Positions 36,032-47,240 are shown, numbered from the stretch's first letter. The stretch is DNA of 64,000 nucleotides from Rehmannia glutinosa (GCA_016081115.2 JABTTQ020003038.1:124001-188000), one strand, 5' to 3'. A program made the numbers and translations. Notes: a model not told the origin generated them from the letters alone.

Positions 36032-36142
36032 GATTATGATCTTCCGATCTTTGTTTTTTTTATCGTATATGATCTTCCGATCTTAATTTGTGAGAATGTT
36101 AGTTATTAATTTATTGGTTTCTTTTCTTGATTATTGTTCCTC

Positions 36143-36150
36143 TTTTTATA
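36143..36150 (-). promoter_or_regulatory. TATA box of the Cys-rich peptide gene
   Basis: The minus-strand TATAAAAA (context GGGTATAAAAAGAGG) is about 112 bp upstream of the ATG. Between them the leader carries two copies of AGATCGGAAGATCATA. Confidence 0.6.
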
Positions 36151-37038
36151 CCCTTCAATATATGTATCGGTATTGGTTGTGGGCGTACGAGAGGTTAATG
36201 GTGATTATTTCCTTGTTTACTCCACTTCTGTAGGGCCTCCTCATATGTAATGTGAAGCAGAGGAACTCCTTTGACAAAACCTATCATTATCCGCATATTA
36301 ATCCCTAGTGATAGAGAATTATTATCCTAAATATAGCTTATTTTAAGTAAGGTTGTATTAAATATTAAACCATAGTCACCAAAAGTATTTGTGTTTTAAT
36401 AGTTTAGTCGAAATGAGAATGAAGGCAATGCAACCCAAGGCAGTTGTAATTGTTCTGTCACGAATGCACGATGTTTTAGGGAAACGATTGGACTATTTTA
36501 AGATGTAGCCATCTAATTAGTCATCTTTAAATTATAGTCCAATATATTTAAAAATTTGGACTTTAGTCCTATTTTGACCGAAAAATGTGTAATTTTATCG
36601 AAAAATTTGACTATGAGTCATATTTGTGGGATGCAAACATGTCAATAAAAATTTGGGCATTTTGATGATTTTGGCGCAAAAATTTCCACCAAAACATCAA
36701 AATCCCCAACTTTCAATATAGAGAGTGTTTACAATCACTAAAAAAGTGATTCTCAATTTTTAATTTGAAAAAATCACTTTCAATGTTTGCAAATGCTAAC
36801 TTCTGCTTCGGATTCTATTTCATTTAATCAGAATCTAAAAGCAGTGAGGTAGATGATTTAGATTTACAATTCTGTTTCTAGTTTAACTTTTACAAACAAA
36901 TTAAATACACTTTTATAATTTTTTCATCGAACACTCTCACTTATGATTCTATTTGCAAACACTATCAACTTCTGATTTTTAACTACTTTTAATTCTACTA
37001 CAATAAATCATTTTTTTCTACAAAGGGAAGTTTTATAA
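36151..37038. other. Intergenic DNA
   Basis: This is AT-rich sequence with no supported gene. Fragments such as AATTTTTAATTTGAAAAAATC and GATTTACAATTCTG suggest decayed MITE sequence. Confidence 0.4.
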
Positions 37039-37052
37039 ACACTCCTATAGTG

Positions 37053-37187
37053 ACCACGAGCTCGTAGCTCAAGTGGTATCACCCACCCTTTGTTGGAGTG
37101 TTGACCAGGGTTCGAACTCTGTATCTTTCAGTTTATTTGAAATTTATCCTCTCCCCTCCAATCACTACTCTCAACTTATTAAAAAAA
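37053..37187 (+). mobile_element. tRNA-derived SINE
   Basis: This 135-bp insert has a tRNA-like head (CTCGTAGCTCAAGTGG as box A, GGGTTCGAACTC as box B, about 45 bp apart) and a short body. It ends in an A-rich tail. It is flanked by the 14-bp direct repeat ACACTCCTATAGTG (37039-37052 and 37188-37201). These are the marks of an RNA polymerase III SINE inserted by target-primed reverse transcription. Confidence 0.85.
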
Positions 37188-37201
37188 ACACTCCTATAGT
37201 G

Positions 37202-37743
37202 TCAAGAAATACTTTTAAACTTTAATTTCTCTTTCTGCAAAGAATTTGTCCAACGCTATGAATTCGAGAATATATCGATATAAAATCTAACTATTACGTG
37301 AAAATAATATACTTATCTGGAACATAATCAATAAATTGTCCATAAAATTAAATTATCTAATAAAATTATATATTTGTATTATTAAAATAGAAAAACAAAT
37401 TTATAAATTATAATTTTATTAAGATAATAATAAATTCCAAAATAAATCACTAACAAGAAGTTGGGATGATCTGCAAACAATTACACTTTTGCAGGGCTAG
37501 ATGGGCTTGCAATGTATAGGAAATTGGGCAACTGTTTATAAAGCCCAGAAGCTTGGGCTAGTTCACAAACCGAAGAAAAAGTTACATTTCTCTGGGGCAA
37601 ACAATTTTGGCCCAGATACAAGATCTCTCGAATCCAGCTGGTGCCTTAAAATTATAATATTATATCCATAAACATTATATGTTCGGGAAAAAGGATTTCT
37701 TAATTCACATATTAAGCAAAGAAATGTGAAAGCTGAGTTTAGT
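37202..37743. other. Intergenic DNA between SINE and Mutator-type element
   Basis: No gene is supported. The stretch is AT-rich, with GGGCTTGCAATG and GGCCCAG text that may belong to a decayed repeat. Confidence 0.4.
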
Positions 37744-37752
37744 CATTTCGAT

Positions 37753-39054
37753 GGGAAAATTGCAATTTTGGTCCCGTAACTATAGAGAGGTAGTAAATTG
37801 ATCACGTTCAGATTTTATTTGGCAAAAAGATCCTGTAATTCCTTTACCTTCTCAATTTGAGGACCATTTTTGCGGAAAATTGAATTTTTGCCGGAAAATT
37901 AAATTAATTTGGTATTTTGGGTTTCCTCCGGCTAATTATATATTTGTTTTACATGGTGGAAAAAATAAATTATTTTAAATTATTAATATCTTATTTAATT
38001 CAAAATGCTTAAGTTAAATTAAATATATATACATATATATTTAATTGATTAAATAAAAATAAAAAATAAAAATTCTTTTTCTTTTTCTTTTCTCTTTTCC
38101 TTTTCTCCATTTCTTCTTCATTGTTCTTTCTTTACACTGTTTCTCCGTAATTCTGGTGAACCAAACAACCGTCACCACCACACCATGCTAGCTTAACTAG
38201 ATCCATAACCAAGGCGACGTTGAGGTGGTCCTTCATCGTCGTGATCCCGTGGCTTTGTTCTCAACATATGGTGGTGATTTTTAGTGTTTGAAATGGAGAT
38301 TTAGCAAAATACTTTTGAATTTGAAGAAGAATAATTTGATGGTACTTCTGTTGATTGAATTAGACATAAATTGGGTAACACTAGTGGGTTAGGTTTTGAT
38401 GGCGATGGCTGCGACCATGGTGGTTTGGAATAGGGAGGAGGAATGAACAGTTCCAAGGAAGAACGCAATGGAGAAGAAAAGGAGAAAAAATTAAATATAT
38501 TTTTCTATTTGGTTAAATATTTGTTAATTAGCTAATGTTACAGTTTTGCTCTTCTCAAAAAAAATGTTACAATTTACTCTCTAATTTGTGTTTGATTAGA
38601 TGATTTTAAGAATTGAGTTATGACATGGATAATATTAACCAAATTTATTCATTTTCAAAAATCAATTTAAATTTGTTAAGAATTAAAAAAAGAGTTTTTA
38701 AAATATTATTGTCTATTTTATTTTATATTTAAATATATATTATATAATTTAATTTACTTATTTTCAATTAAATAAGATATTATTAATTGAAAATAATTCA
38801 TTTTTCCAGCTTGGGCATAACTGTATGATCACTTAGGCGCCTTGTCATTTAGATCATCTATTGTATTCAAATTGGTCGGAAGAAGCCCAAAATCCCCAAT
38901 TAATTTGATTTTTCTTTCAAAAATTTAATTTTCGGCAAAAACAGTCTGAAATTGAGAATGTCAACGAGATTCAGGGTGTTTTTGCCAAAATAATATTAAA
39001 TGGGACCAAATTGCTAATGGTCTATAATTGCAGGACCAAAATTGCAATTTTCCC
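37753..39054. mobile_element. Mutator-type element with long inverted repeats
   Basis: The ends are GGGAAAATTGCAATTTTGG and its complement. They are flanked by a perfect 9-bp duplication, CATTTCGAT (37744-37752 and 39055-39063). The inverted repeats stay alignable for roughly 300 bp (for example TTAATATCTTATTTAATT on the left and its complement near 38770). The 1.3-kb element has no transposase. The middle (about 38090-38490) is less AT-rich, with CACCACCACACCATG and GGCGATGGCTGCG, and could be captured host sequence. Confidence 0.88.
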
Positions 39055-39063
39055 CATTTCGAT

Positions 39064-40357
39064 AGTGATTGCTCAATTTGACTACAAACTTTTCTGGTGA
39101 CAAAAATAAATAGGTTTTGAAGGGTAAATTGAGCCAATAATAAACAACTGATATATGGACTATGCCATGGTTGGACTGTTGGGGGAGTAAAATGGTTCTT
39201 AAATGGACTTAATAAAATCATGAATTAGTCCTAAAGTGCAATATGTATTTCAAATTTTAGATGCTTATTAGTTATTACTAACTAAAAATCTAATTTATCA
39301 CATTGTTTCCCACAAGATATTGTAAATGTTCTTGTCACAATAAGAATTTCACTAATTTGGTAAATTTTAAGTCTTACAATCTTATCTTAACTGCATCTAT
39401 GTTTGGACTAAGGTTGTTGTACACAAAATATTCTCTTATTCCACTCCATTGATACAAAACAAATCAAAATATCAAATCTTTAACTAACTAATTATGCTGA
39501 TTTATCCTACGGTTTTAGCATTATAAGGTCTACTTAGTAATATAAACTAACATTTTTGCTTTTCCATAGTAAAAATAGTTTTAATTATGTTTTTCAACAT
39601 TATTTCAAAATAGGTCATTTTTTCTTTTAAAGAAAAATAACTAAACTCAATTTGTTGAAATATAACATATATATGACATTCTTAAAAACTGTTTCAAAAC
39701 ATATGATTGTTTTTAATTTTATTTATTTTAAAATTATAAATAAAATGACTAAAATATCCCTATTTTTGTATATAGTCCCTGATAAGGTCTACTTAGTAAT
39801 ACACTAATATGTTTGCTCTGTTCTTCAACATTAGTTCAATACCTTTTTAAAGAAAAATAACTAAATTCATGTTACATATATAGCTATACATTCAACTGTT
39901 CCAATTTCATAAGAATTATAATCAATCATATACAATTTGATATATATATATATAGGATATATATATATATATATATGTAAAGAGTATAACTGTAAAAGTA
40001 GTTTTAAATCCAAATAATTAATTCATCCTACAATTCCCAAATCTCATGAAATCATCACCCCCTTTAAAATTTATATAATTTTAAAATTTTACATATAAAT
40101 TTATTAAAATTTAAAAAAAAAAAAGAATTACTTAATAATAAAATTTGATCTCTCAAAATCAGGTTGCCTTTATAATACCAGATGTATTAATAATAAATAC
40201 CATAAGGAAAAGAAAGACTGCTTAAGTCATAATTCAGATATATAATTTTTTTATTTTTATTCTTAAAATCCCAAAGCCTCTGTTTCTTCTTCTCCAGGAT
40301 TAGCAAGGAAATTGAAGAACGATTTTCTAAAAATATTAATTTATATACTGATGAGTA
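39064..40357. other. Intergenic DNA
   Basis: This is AT-rich. An imperfect direct repeat containing AAGGTCTACTTAGTAATA occurs at about 39526 and 39783, and a (TA)n block lies at about 39940-39977. No gene is supported. Confidence 0.45.
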
Positions 40358-40917
40358 TCACATGATGGTGCAGGGCCCGTCACAAATTGGTTCCCTCACT
40401 TCACAATAATGGTAATTGGGAAAACCATAATACGGCGGCGCCAGAAAACCCACCACCGGCGGCGGCGAATCAGGTTTACTCTGTTCTCTTTTGGCCTCGC
40501 CGACACTAACCAGCTCTGCATGAGCCACGTTCTTCCTCAGCCGCCGGGTTAGCTTTACCGAGTCGATCCCATAACCCACAACCTCCACCTCATTCTTTTC
40601 TTGCCCTGTCAACGCCACCGATTCAACACCTACCAAAAAAAAAAAATACAATAAAAAAAACAATTAGGACATTTATTATTAAATTTATTTTACGAGATTA
40701 ATATATAATATTTTAAGTTGTTTGTAGTGTACCTGATATGGCGACAGCAATTTTCATGGCCTTGGAGCGACATTTGTCACCGGTCATCGACACCCTAATC
40801 ACAATCTTTTGCTGCAAATAATAATTAATTAATAACCAACAGACAGATTTAACAAATTCTTTAACCAAGAAAGAAAGGAAAGAAAAAATATTTGCTTTTC
40901 TGCAATTTTACCTTCAT
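40358..40917 (-). CDS. HIPP-like protein: degenerate heavy-metal-associated domain plus CaaX box
   Basis: Three exons on the minus strand, 40917-40912 (only ATGAAG), 40811-40733 and 40629-40358, give 357 bp or 118 residues plus TGA. Residues 3-72 form one HMA domain (start KQKIVIRVSM, end AHAELVSVG). The metal loop reads MTGDKCRSKA instead of MxCxxC, so one of the two Cys ligands is Gly. A Pro-rich linker (81-105) follows, and the C-terminus is CTIM, a CaaX prenylation signal. This is the layout of heavy-metal-associated isoprenylated plant proteins, close to the small HMA proteins that fungal effectors bind in grasses. Metal binding is probably weak; membrane attachment by prenylation is inferred. 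Confidence 0.85.
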
Positions 40918-40966
40918 TCTCTTGGTCTAACGATCAGTGAGATTGAGAAGTGGGAAGAAGCCGAGT

Positions 40967-40979
40967 GGCTATTTATATG
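40967..40979 (-). promoter_or_regulatory. TATA box of the HIPP-like gene
   Basis: The minus-strand CCATATAAATAGC lies about 55 bp upstream of the ATG. The target duplication of the MITE at 40989 starts at its last base. Confidence 0.65.
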
Positions 40980-40988
40980 GAAAAATCA

Positions 40989-41197
40989 GGATGCGGTCTT
41001 TTATTTCAAAATCGTGTTTCATCTTCTATTTTATTGTACAGATGTTTGACATGTGTATAATACTTACCGTATTAAAAACCAACAATTTTATGCTTGATTA
41101 TGCTTGAAAAATAATATGGCAAGTGTTATACACATATCAAACGTCCGTACGATGAAATAAGAGATGAAACACGGTTTACAATAAAAGATCTCATTCG
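40989..41197. mobile_element. Foldback MITE in the HIPP-like promoter
   Basis: The 209-bp element has inverted repeats of about 85 bp (GTCTTTTATTTCAAAATCGT on the left, its complement ending at 41190). It is flanked by GGAAAAATCA at 40979-40988 and 41198-41207, a 9-10 bp duplication as in Mutator-type MITEs. A related half copy is at about 26640. Confidence 0.8.
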
Positions 41198-41207
41198 GGA
41201 AAAATCA

Positions 41208-41529
41208 TCATACTTGTCGGAATTAGATTTATTGTTCCACTTTTAAATTGATATGACAAAGTGAAATTGCGCAGATGGCAAAGTGAAATTTTTAACAAAG
41301 TTCATATGGAAAGTGCAACAACTTCTATTTGAATTTTAGGCAAAGACGATTTAGCCCTCACGTGGAGGGCACGTGCCGGAATATTTGGAGAATATTCCAC
41401 TGTCGATGGACGATATAAGGAAAAGTGCAAAACTTGTGTAGTATGTATGGTAAAATGTAAATAAAATATTAAATATAGTAAAGTGCGAAAAACCGCATAG
41501 TTTGGGGGGTTAGGTTGTGATTGGTTGTT
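41208..41529. other. Intergenic DNA left of the tandem duplication
   Basis: No gene is supported. The text GTGCAAAACTTGTGTAGT and GTGCGAAAAACCGCATAG suggests a decayed repeat. Confidence 0.4.
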
Positions 41530-42036
41530 TTTTCAAAATTTTTATTTTTGAGAGAAAAAAATATTGGATATGTGATTGGTTGTGAAAAAAGTAATTTTTT
41601 TTAAAAAGAAAATCTCATTTCTTTCCAAAACATTATCTCATTTTTCTATCTCTCTTTCACACTTCTCAATACCTAACTATACTATTTATTCTCTTTACTC
41701 CTCCTATTTATATAAATAATTTCGGTAATTTCTTTAATTTATCATCATTTTTGCTATTTGTTTTCTTAATCTTGAAAACAAAAGGTATAAAATGGATTCA
41801 TATTGCTTATTTTTGGTTTAATTTTTCATTTTTACTCAATTTTCTTGAATTATATTTTACACTATTATATTCACAAAAAATTCCACAAACAACCAATATC
41901 TCTAAAAGATTCTCCATTATATCAACACAATCATTATTTTTTCTCTACACATCCAAATTTCACTTTTAAAAAACTTTTCACCACTATTCACTCAGAAAAT
42001 TAAGGTGGACGGAATGAAAGCACAACCAATCACACT
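41514..42036. mobile_element. MITE-like element, intact in unit 1
   Basis: The ends GTTGTGATTGGTTGT and ACAACCAATCACAC are complementary. The interior is AT-rich. In unit 2 the corresponding copy (48849-49358) lacks the left end because the duplication breakpoint falls inside it. Confidence 0.6.
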
Positions 42037-42769
42037 AGTGCTTTTTCCTCTAAAATATTTATATTGCATCTTATATTATATTTCCCACATATAATTAGCA
42101 AATAAAATATGTTTTGTTAATAAAATTGTGTACTGTAAAGTACATATACGTAAGTACATGTCATATGATATACACTATATAATACTATACCGAATTAAAA
42201 TAGAAAATCCATACTAACTGCCAGAACTCAGAGTTCTAAACTTTCCAGAGATATTAATCCATTAATAAATGGAAAAATTTATGAATAATAGCTCTAATGC
42301 TAATGTCTTGAAGACAATGTAAAAAAAAAATAAAATAATAATAATAAAGTCAATCTAAAAAGATTTGTATAATCTAGGATTACACGTCACCAGTTTGGTA
42401 GCCTCAATTGTGAATTTGTGATGACTTAGTAAGTCAACTGGAACAAGTCTAAGTCTTTTTTTTTTTATATTTTGGAACATTGGTCATTTATTACTTTCAA
42501 GAAAAAAATGTTAATATTGATATAGCAACACCATGTTCGATGTCAATTACTAGAATTTTCGTCATCTGTTTTCAATATTCTGCTTTAAATGTGTCTCCAT
42601 AGTTAGCTTTAAAAATTAAATGTGTTTTTATGGTTAGTTTTAAATTCTTTCACGGCACGTTTTCTATTGAGCAAATGGTGAGATTTACCCACTTGGGATA
42701 GGGGAGAGATTTTTTAACATGTAAGATAAAAATATAGTTTTTATCAACTTTTGGGGTTTCTTTTACCAC

Positions 42770-42961
42770 AATATCTTTGGCGCTTTAAATACAAGCCTTT
42801 AAAGTAGGTTATTGTTAAATATATACATACATACAATTTGCCTCAATTCGCTTCTTCATTTTTTCTCTCTCTTCTTCTTCTTCTTCTTCATAAAATATCA
42901 AGAAGTTCTTTTTGTGTTCTTTCGTAACCAAAATCGCACCAAAAAATTGAATAACAAGGTA
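42770..42961 (+). promoter_or_regulatory. Leader-like segment, unit 1
   Basis: TTTAAATA (42784) is followed by a (CTT)n pyrimidine tract (42866-42892) and an ATG-free stretch. It ends AATAACAAG|GTAATG, a good splice donor at 42960. This looks like a plant promoter, 5' UTR and first intron start, but no coding exon was found downstream. Unit 2 has the same segment (about 50107-50302). Confidence 0.4.
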
Positions 42962-43033
42962 ATGTTGCTTCTCCTCTTAGTTACTTAATCTTGTTTAAAT
43001 CGAATAATAGGCGATATCTAACAATATGGATCT

Positions 43034-43475
43034 TTGCCACATATAGCACAATTTCATATAACCCTAAATAACCCTACGACACAATATCGTGCCCAATTAA
43101 CCTGCAAAGATGCGATATCGCGCCCAAATAACCCTGCGCAAAGACGATATCGCGCCCAATTAAACCATATGGCACAATATCGTACCCAAATAACCCTGCG
43201 GTATAGTGCCGAAGGATTTAATTGTGCACGATATAGTGCCGCATGGTTATTTGGGCACGATATCGCGTCGTAGGTTAATTGGGCACGCGATATTGTGCTC
43301 AATTAAACCTACGACGCACGATATCATGCCCAATTAACCCCCCATGGCACGATATCGTGCCCAATTAACCTATACGACATGATATCGTGCCCAAATTAAT
43401 CCTACCGACGATATCGCGCCCAAATAACCCTACGGCAATATGGCACCATATCGTGTCTATATCGTGTCTCTTCGT
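43034..43475. repeat. Palindromic minisatellite, unit 1
   Basis: This has about twelve copies of a 27-30 bp unit: a palindrome of the GGCACGATATCGTGCC type plus a CAATTAACCCTAC-type spacer. The spacer strand flips in the middle (about 43205-43310), giving forward, reverse, forward blocks. Long ORFs here are translation artefacts of the repeat. Confidence 0.85.
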
Positions 43476-43975
43476 CTTCCTCATCTAATCGCGTGCCATA
43501 GCCGAAAAAATATACCCCATTTTCGAACACTAACCAAAATACTTCATCTATTTCGAACATTTAACAACTAAACTCAAATATTTCACATTGTCAAGTATTT
43601 TATAAATATATTTGAACATTCACAAATAGATTTGAAAATTATCAACTAAACTTCATAAATTTCTAACATCATATCTATTTCGAACATGAGGGAGGATATG
43701 TAAATGTTTGTATACGGTTTCTATACGGTTTTAATGGGTATAATAATGACTTGATTTCAATATTCAAAAACTCAACTTAAAAAGCGGGGCAATTTTGTCA
43801 ATTTGGGTAGAAAAGAGTTTTGTTATGGTGTTGGGTAAAAAAAAAAGACGCACTATCCATAGTGGGTGACTTTAAAAAATTTCCTTTTCTATTTTTGTCA
43901 TTGTTTCATTACTTTGATTTGGACTGAGGTTTTCGAACATGAAGTCCCCTGTCATCTTTCTCAAATTAAATATTT

Positions 43976-44804
43976 GGAAAAATAAGATTTTTTGTCATGT
44001 AAGTTGGATATTTTTTAGAAATTAATCATTTAAATTGTCACATTTATATTTTATTCGTTTAATTTTCAAATTTATAGATATTGATCCTTTAACTTAGCAA
44101 TTTTACTTTTGGTCTTATAACTTGATGATTTCAAAAATTTAGTCTTATAACTTAGCAATAGTTAAATTTAACTAATTTATTAAAATATTAGTACCCACAC
44201 TACATATTTTTTATAGGACCAAAAGTAATATAATTAAACTTAATTTAATGAAAATTAAATTAATTATAAAAGCAACTAAAATTTAAATTAATTTTATTAA
44301 TAAAAAATTAAAATAAATAGAAATTTCTAAAACAATTAACGAATTTTAGGAAAATTAAAATAATTACATTAAATTAGTAAATTAAGAATAATTTGTCATA
44401 TTTGATGAGAAGAATTATCTCCAAGAAATGAATCTGGACTAGTGTACAAGATGTATTTATTACATAAAGTTTAAAAAATTAATGCTTGAAATGTTTTTAA
44501 AAAATTAATTTAATTAAAAAGTGATTAATTATTTTATTTAGAATTTAACTGTTAATTAAATTTATTCAATTTTAAAAATAAAATTTAATTAAGAAATAAT
44601 TTTTTAATAAATTAGTTAACTATTGCTAAGTTATATGACTAAATTTCTAAAATCTGTTAAGTTATAGGACCAAAAGTAAAATTGTAAAGTTAAATGAGTG
44701 AATATCTAGAAATTTGAAAGTTCAAGGACTGAAATATGAAGGTGATAACTTAGAGGACTAATTCTAAAAAAAATCCAACTTACAAGACAAAATCTTATTT
44801 TCCC
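43976..44804. mobile_element. Mutator-type MITE, unit 1
   Basis: The ends GGAAAAATAAGATTTTTTGT and ACAAAATCTTATTTTCCC are flanked by TAAATATTT (43967-43975 and 44805-44813), a 9-bp duplication. Long inverted repeats carry TTATAACTTAGCAATAGTTA and its complement. There is no coding capacity. The unit 2 copy is 51718-52548 at the identical site, so the insertion predates the duplication. Confidence 0.87.
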
Positions 44805-45279
44805 TAAATATTTCATTCTACGGAAGAACTATTAATTTTTTTTCCAAACAATTACTTTGATTAATTTTATGTTGCATTTGGATGAGAGAATTTGGTGGCA
44901 GGGGCGCATCCTCCCTTTACCTTACCCTAAATATTTATTACCCCCAAAGTTACACGTCTAGCTCTGTTCCTATTCGGTGGAATGATTTCAAATGACTCCA
45001 TCTATAAAAAGTATTTCCATATGTGTCTATTTTTTATTTGTTTGTTTGGTTATGATCAGCAACTAATATATCGTTTTTGGATTGTTTTTAGAATCCAAAT
45101 TCTTTTAGCTTTGGGTAGATTTCCTAATTTAAGTTATATCTATGTTGTTGTTTTTCTGGCGCAAAATAAAATATATTTTTTGCTCTAGTTAAATCAAATG
45201 TGACCTTGGAAGAGTTGGTAGAAGCATAAAATTCTATGCATGATAGAATAAGAATGGTTTCCCATCATCAGAACTTCTA

Positions 45280-45806
45280 AGGTAATGTTAGGTACAAAAG
45301 TTGTGTGCAATAAATAAGTAATAAACCTGATTTAGGAAGGTAAATCGGATGTCGACCTGGACCCACAAAGCGAGGTGAAGTGTGTTCCTGCTCCACAAAG
45401 CGGGATCCCCAAAAAGCGAGGCGAGGTACTTTGTTCGGGGCACGAAACAGAACGCACGTTAGTCTAGCTAGGGATGGCTCCGGCTAAGGCTCTCCGATGC
45501 CTAAGTCAAAATGTAGTTGAGGACTTAGAAAGCTAAAAGCGAGGTAATTTAGAATAATGACAAGTTACCTTTTACCTTGAATTTCGTGCCGTATTTATAG
45601 TACTGTTCACCGGGTGAGGCGTATCACCGTACACGTGGCGCCCGATCGACGGTGTGTGGTTCTCGGGCGACCCGACCCGGGCATTCGGGTCGGGACCCAT
45701 ATAAAAAGCCGCGGATCCTGAGGGTATTTTGGTAATTTCGCGAGGCGAGGTCAAGATGGTCAACTCGACCTAGGCGAGGCTATAATGGTAATTTCCACAT
45801 CAAAAC
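45280..45806 (-). repeat. Chromovirus-like solo LTR, unit 1
   Basis: On the minus strand a TATA box (CTATAAATAC, about 45592-45602) is followed by AAGGTAAAAGGTAACTTGTC and GACTTAGGCATCGGAGAGCC. This R-U5 text is typical of Ty3/gypsy chromovirus (Tekay/Del-type) LTRs. The U3 side is GC-rich with CGACCCG repeats. No internal region adjoins. Exact ends were not fixed. Confidence 0.6.
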
Positions 45807-46129
45807 CTAATCATTCCTTAAACTGGTCACAAGTCACAACTGCCACCATTATTTGTGTATATTTTCACTTTGTGAGTTTTATTGACAACTGGGTTTCAAT
45901 TTTGGCTATCGATATTTAGTTCAAGAATACAAAGCATTAGATCATCATTCTGTAAAACATAAAAATGTAACGAACTTAAAATTTCTTTAAGGCATTAATG
46001 TTGACCAGGTAAATAACTAATTAAAGATCTTTTAATTTATGCCTAATCTCTGCATTTTTTAGAGCATTTTTTGATGGATAAGCACACCAATTGTTTTTAA
46101 TCTCTCGTGAGCTAGTTAGGCACACTAAG

Positions 46130-46645
46130 ACCATCTCCAGGTAGTCACACTACTTTAATGCAAAATTTGTATTACTTTAGTGCATAACCGCATTTCATCT
46201 CCAAATGGTTTGCAGACTACTTTCTACAATAAAAAAGAATATTTTATAAGATTTCTTTTTTTATTCATTTAATAATAATTTTTATTACATTATAGTTGAT
46301 AAAATTTTAATAAATAATTTTATTGAATATAATGTTTATTAAATTTTTATATATTTTTAAAATTTAAACAAAATAAAAAATGTTAAATTTAATGAAATTA
46401 ATGCAAAATTGAAATAACAATTCATAAAATTACATATAATTATCACATATAATTTAATTAATTTTAGTATTATTTGAAAAATTATCACATATAATTTAAT
46501 TAATTTTAGTATTATTTTTAGATCAACTAAAATATAATATTAATAATAATATTTAAAGTTAAAGAAACCCAAAATAAATTAAATAAAAAAAGCAAAAAAA
46601 AAAAAAAAAAAAAAAAAGATATTGCAGTGCTGGAGGAATAAGGAA
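46130..46645. mobile_element. AT-rich MITE candidate, unit 1
   Basis: CATCTCCAGGTAGTCACAC on the left and GCAGTGCTGGAGGA on the right bound AT-rich DNA. It holds a 42-bp tandem repeat (ATCACATATAATTTAATTAA..., two copies at about 46441-46515) and a poly(A) run. A hAT-type MITE is possible; ends are uncertain. Confidence 0.45.
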
Positions 46646-46979
46646 TTCTATTTTGCCTATGTTGTTGGAAAAGCTCTAAGTATTAATTATGTACGTAAAT
46701 ATTCAGAGGAAAAAAGCAATACAAGTATTGGTCTGCGTTAAGAGTATCATTCTATTCACATGACCCTTACATTAAAATTTTACAACTTATTTAATGGAAA
46801 ATTCTTTGCAATTATGTGAGTTTATGGATTTTTTTCTAGCATTCGTACTATTTTTATGATTCCTATACTTATTTAAACTTTAAAAGAAGTTGAAAAAATA
46901 TTTAATTTTTAAATATTTCCTATTATTGGATATATTTTGAGACATCTAAAACATTAATAAATAACAAATAATTGTAGTC

Positions 46980-47240
46980 ATGTATTGTACAGAAAAATTC
47001 AAAATGGATAGAAATGAGAAAGCAATGCGTGGAACTAATGTCACACGGTTTAACTATATATATGGCTTTGCCGTGTTGCAAATAAGTGTACTACATTCAC
47101 TTCATGCAAAAATGACGCCAAATTTTTCAAAAGAAAATGACCAAAATAATGAAGAATTTCCTCATGGAGATGAATTTCAGAATGAAAGAATTGAACACTT
47201 TCCAATTTTGATTATTCTCGAAGGATATCCAAAACTCTAA
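46980..47240 (+). CDS. 86-residue ORF of unknown function, unit 1
   Basis: MYCTEKFKMDRNEKAMRG starts an 86-residue ORF with a mildly hydrophobic middle and an acidic, Asn-rich second half (NDQNNEEF). The unit 2 ORF at 54753-55013 encodes exactly the same protein. It shows no domain I recognise. Because the whole surrounding duplication is near-identical, identity here is not evidence of selection, and the ORF may be chance. Confidence 0.25.
   Translation: MYCTEKFKMDRNEKAMRGTNVTRFNYIYGFAVLQISVLHSLHAKMTPNFSKENDQNNEEFPHGDEFQNERIEHFPILIILEGYPKL

Noticed and set aside
36042..36083. Sequencing adapter contamination (AGATCGGAAG text)
   Set aside because: Only about 10-11 bases match, the continuation differs from the adapter, and it sits mid-contig in a sensible 5' UTR. 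It looks like chance.
37053..37130. Functional tRNA gene
   Set aside because: Box A and box B are present, but the acceptor stem does not pair, and an A-tail plus a 14-bp target duplication show a SINE.
43034..43302. ORFs on both strands with RAQL/RYCA repeats in the palindromic array
   Set aside because: They are simple translations of the palindrome repeat. Both strands are open because the unit is self-complementary.
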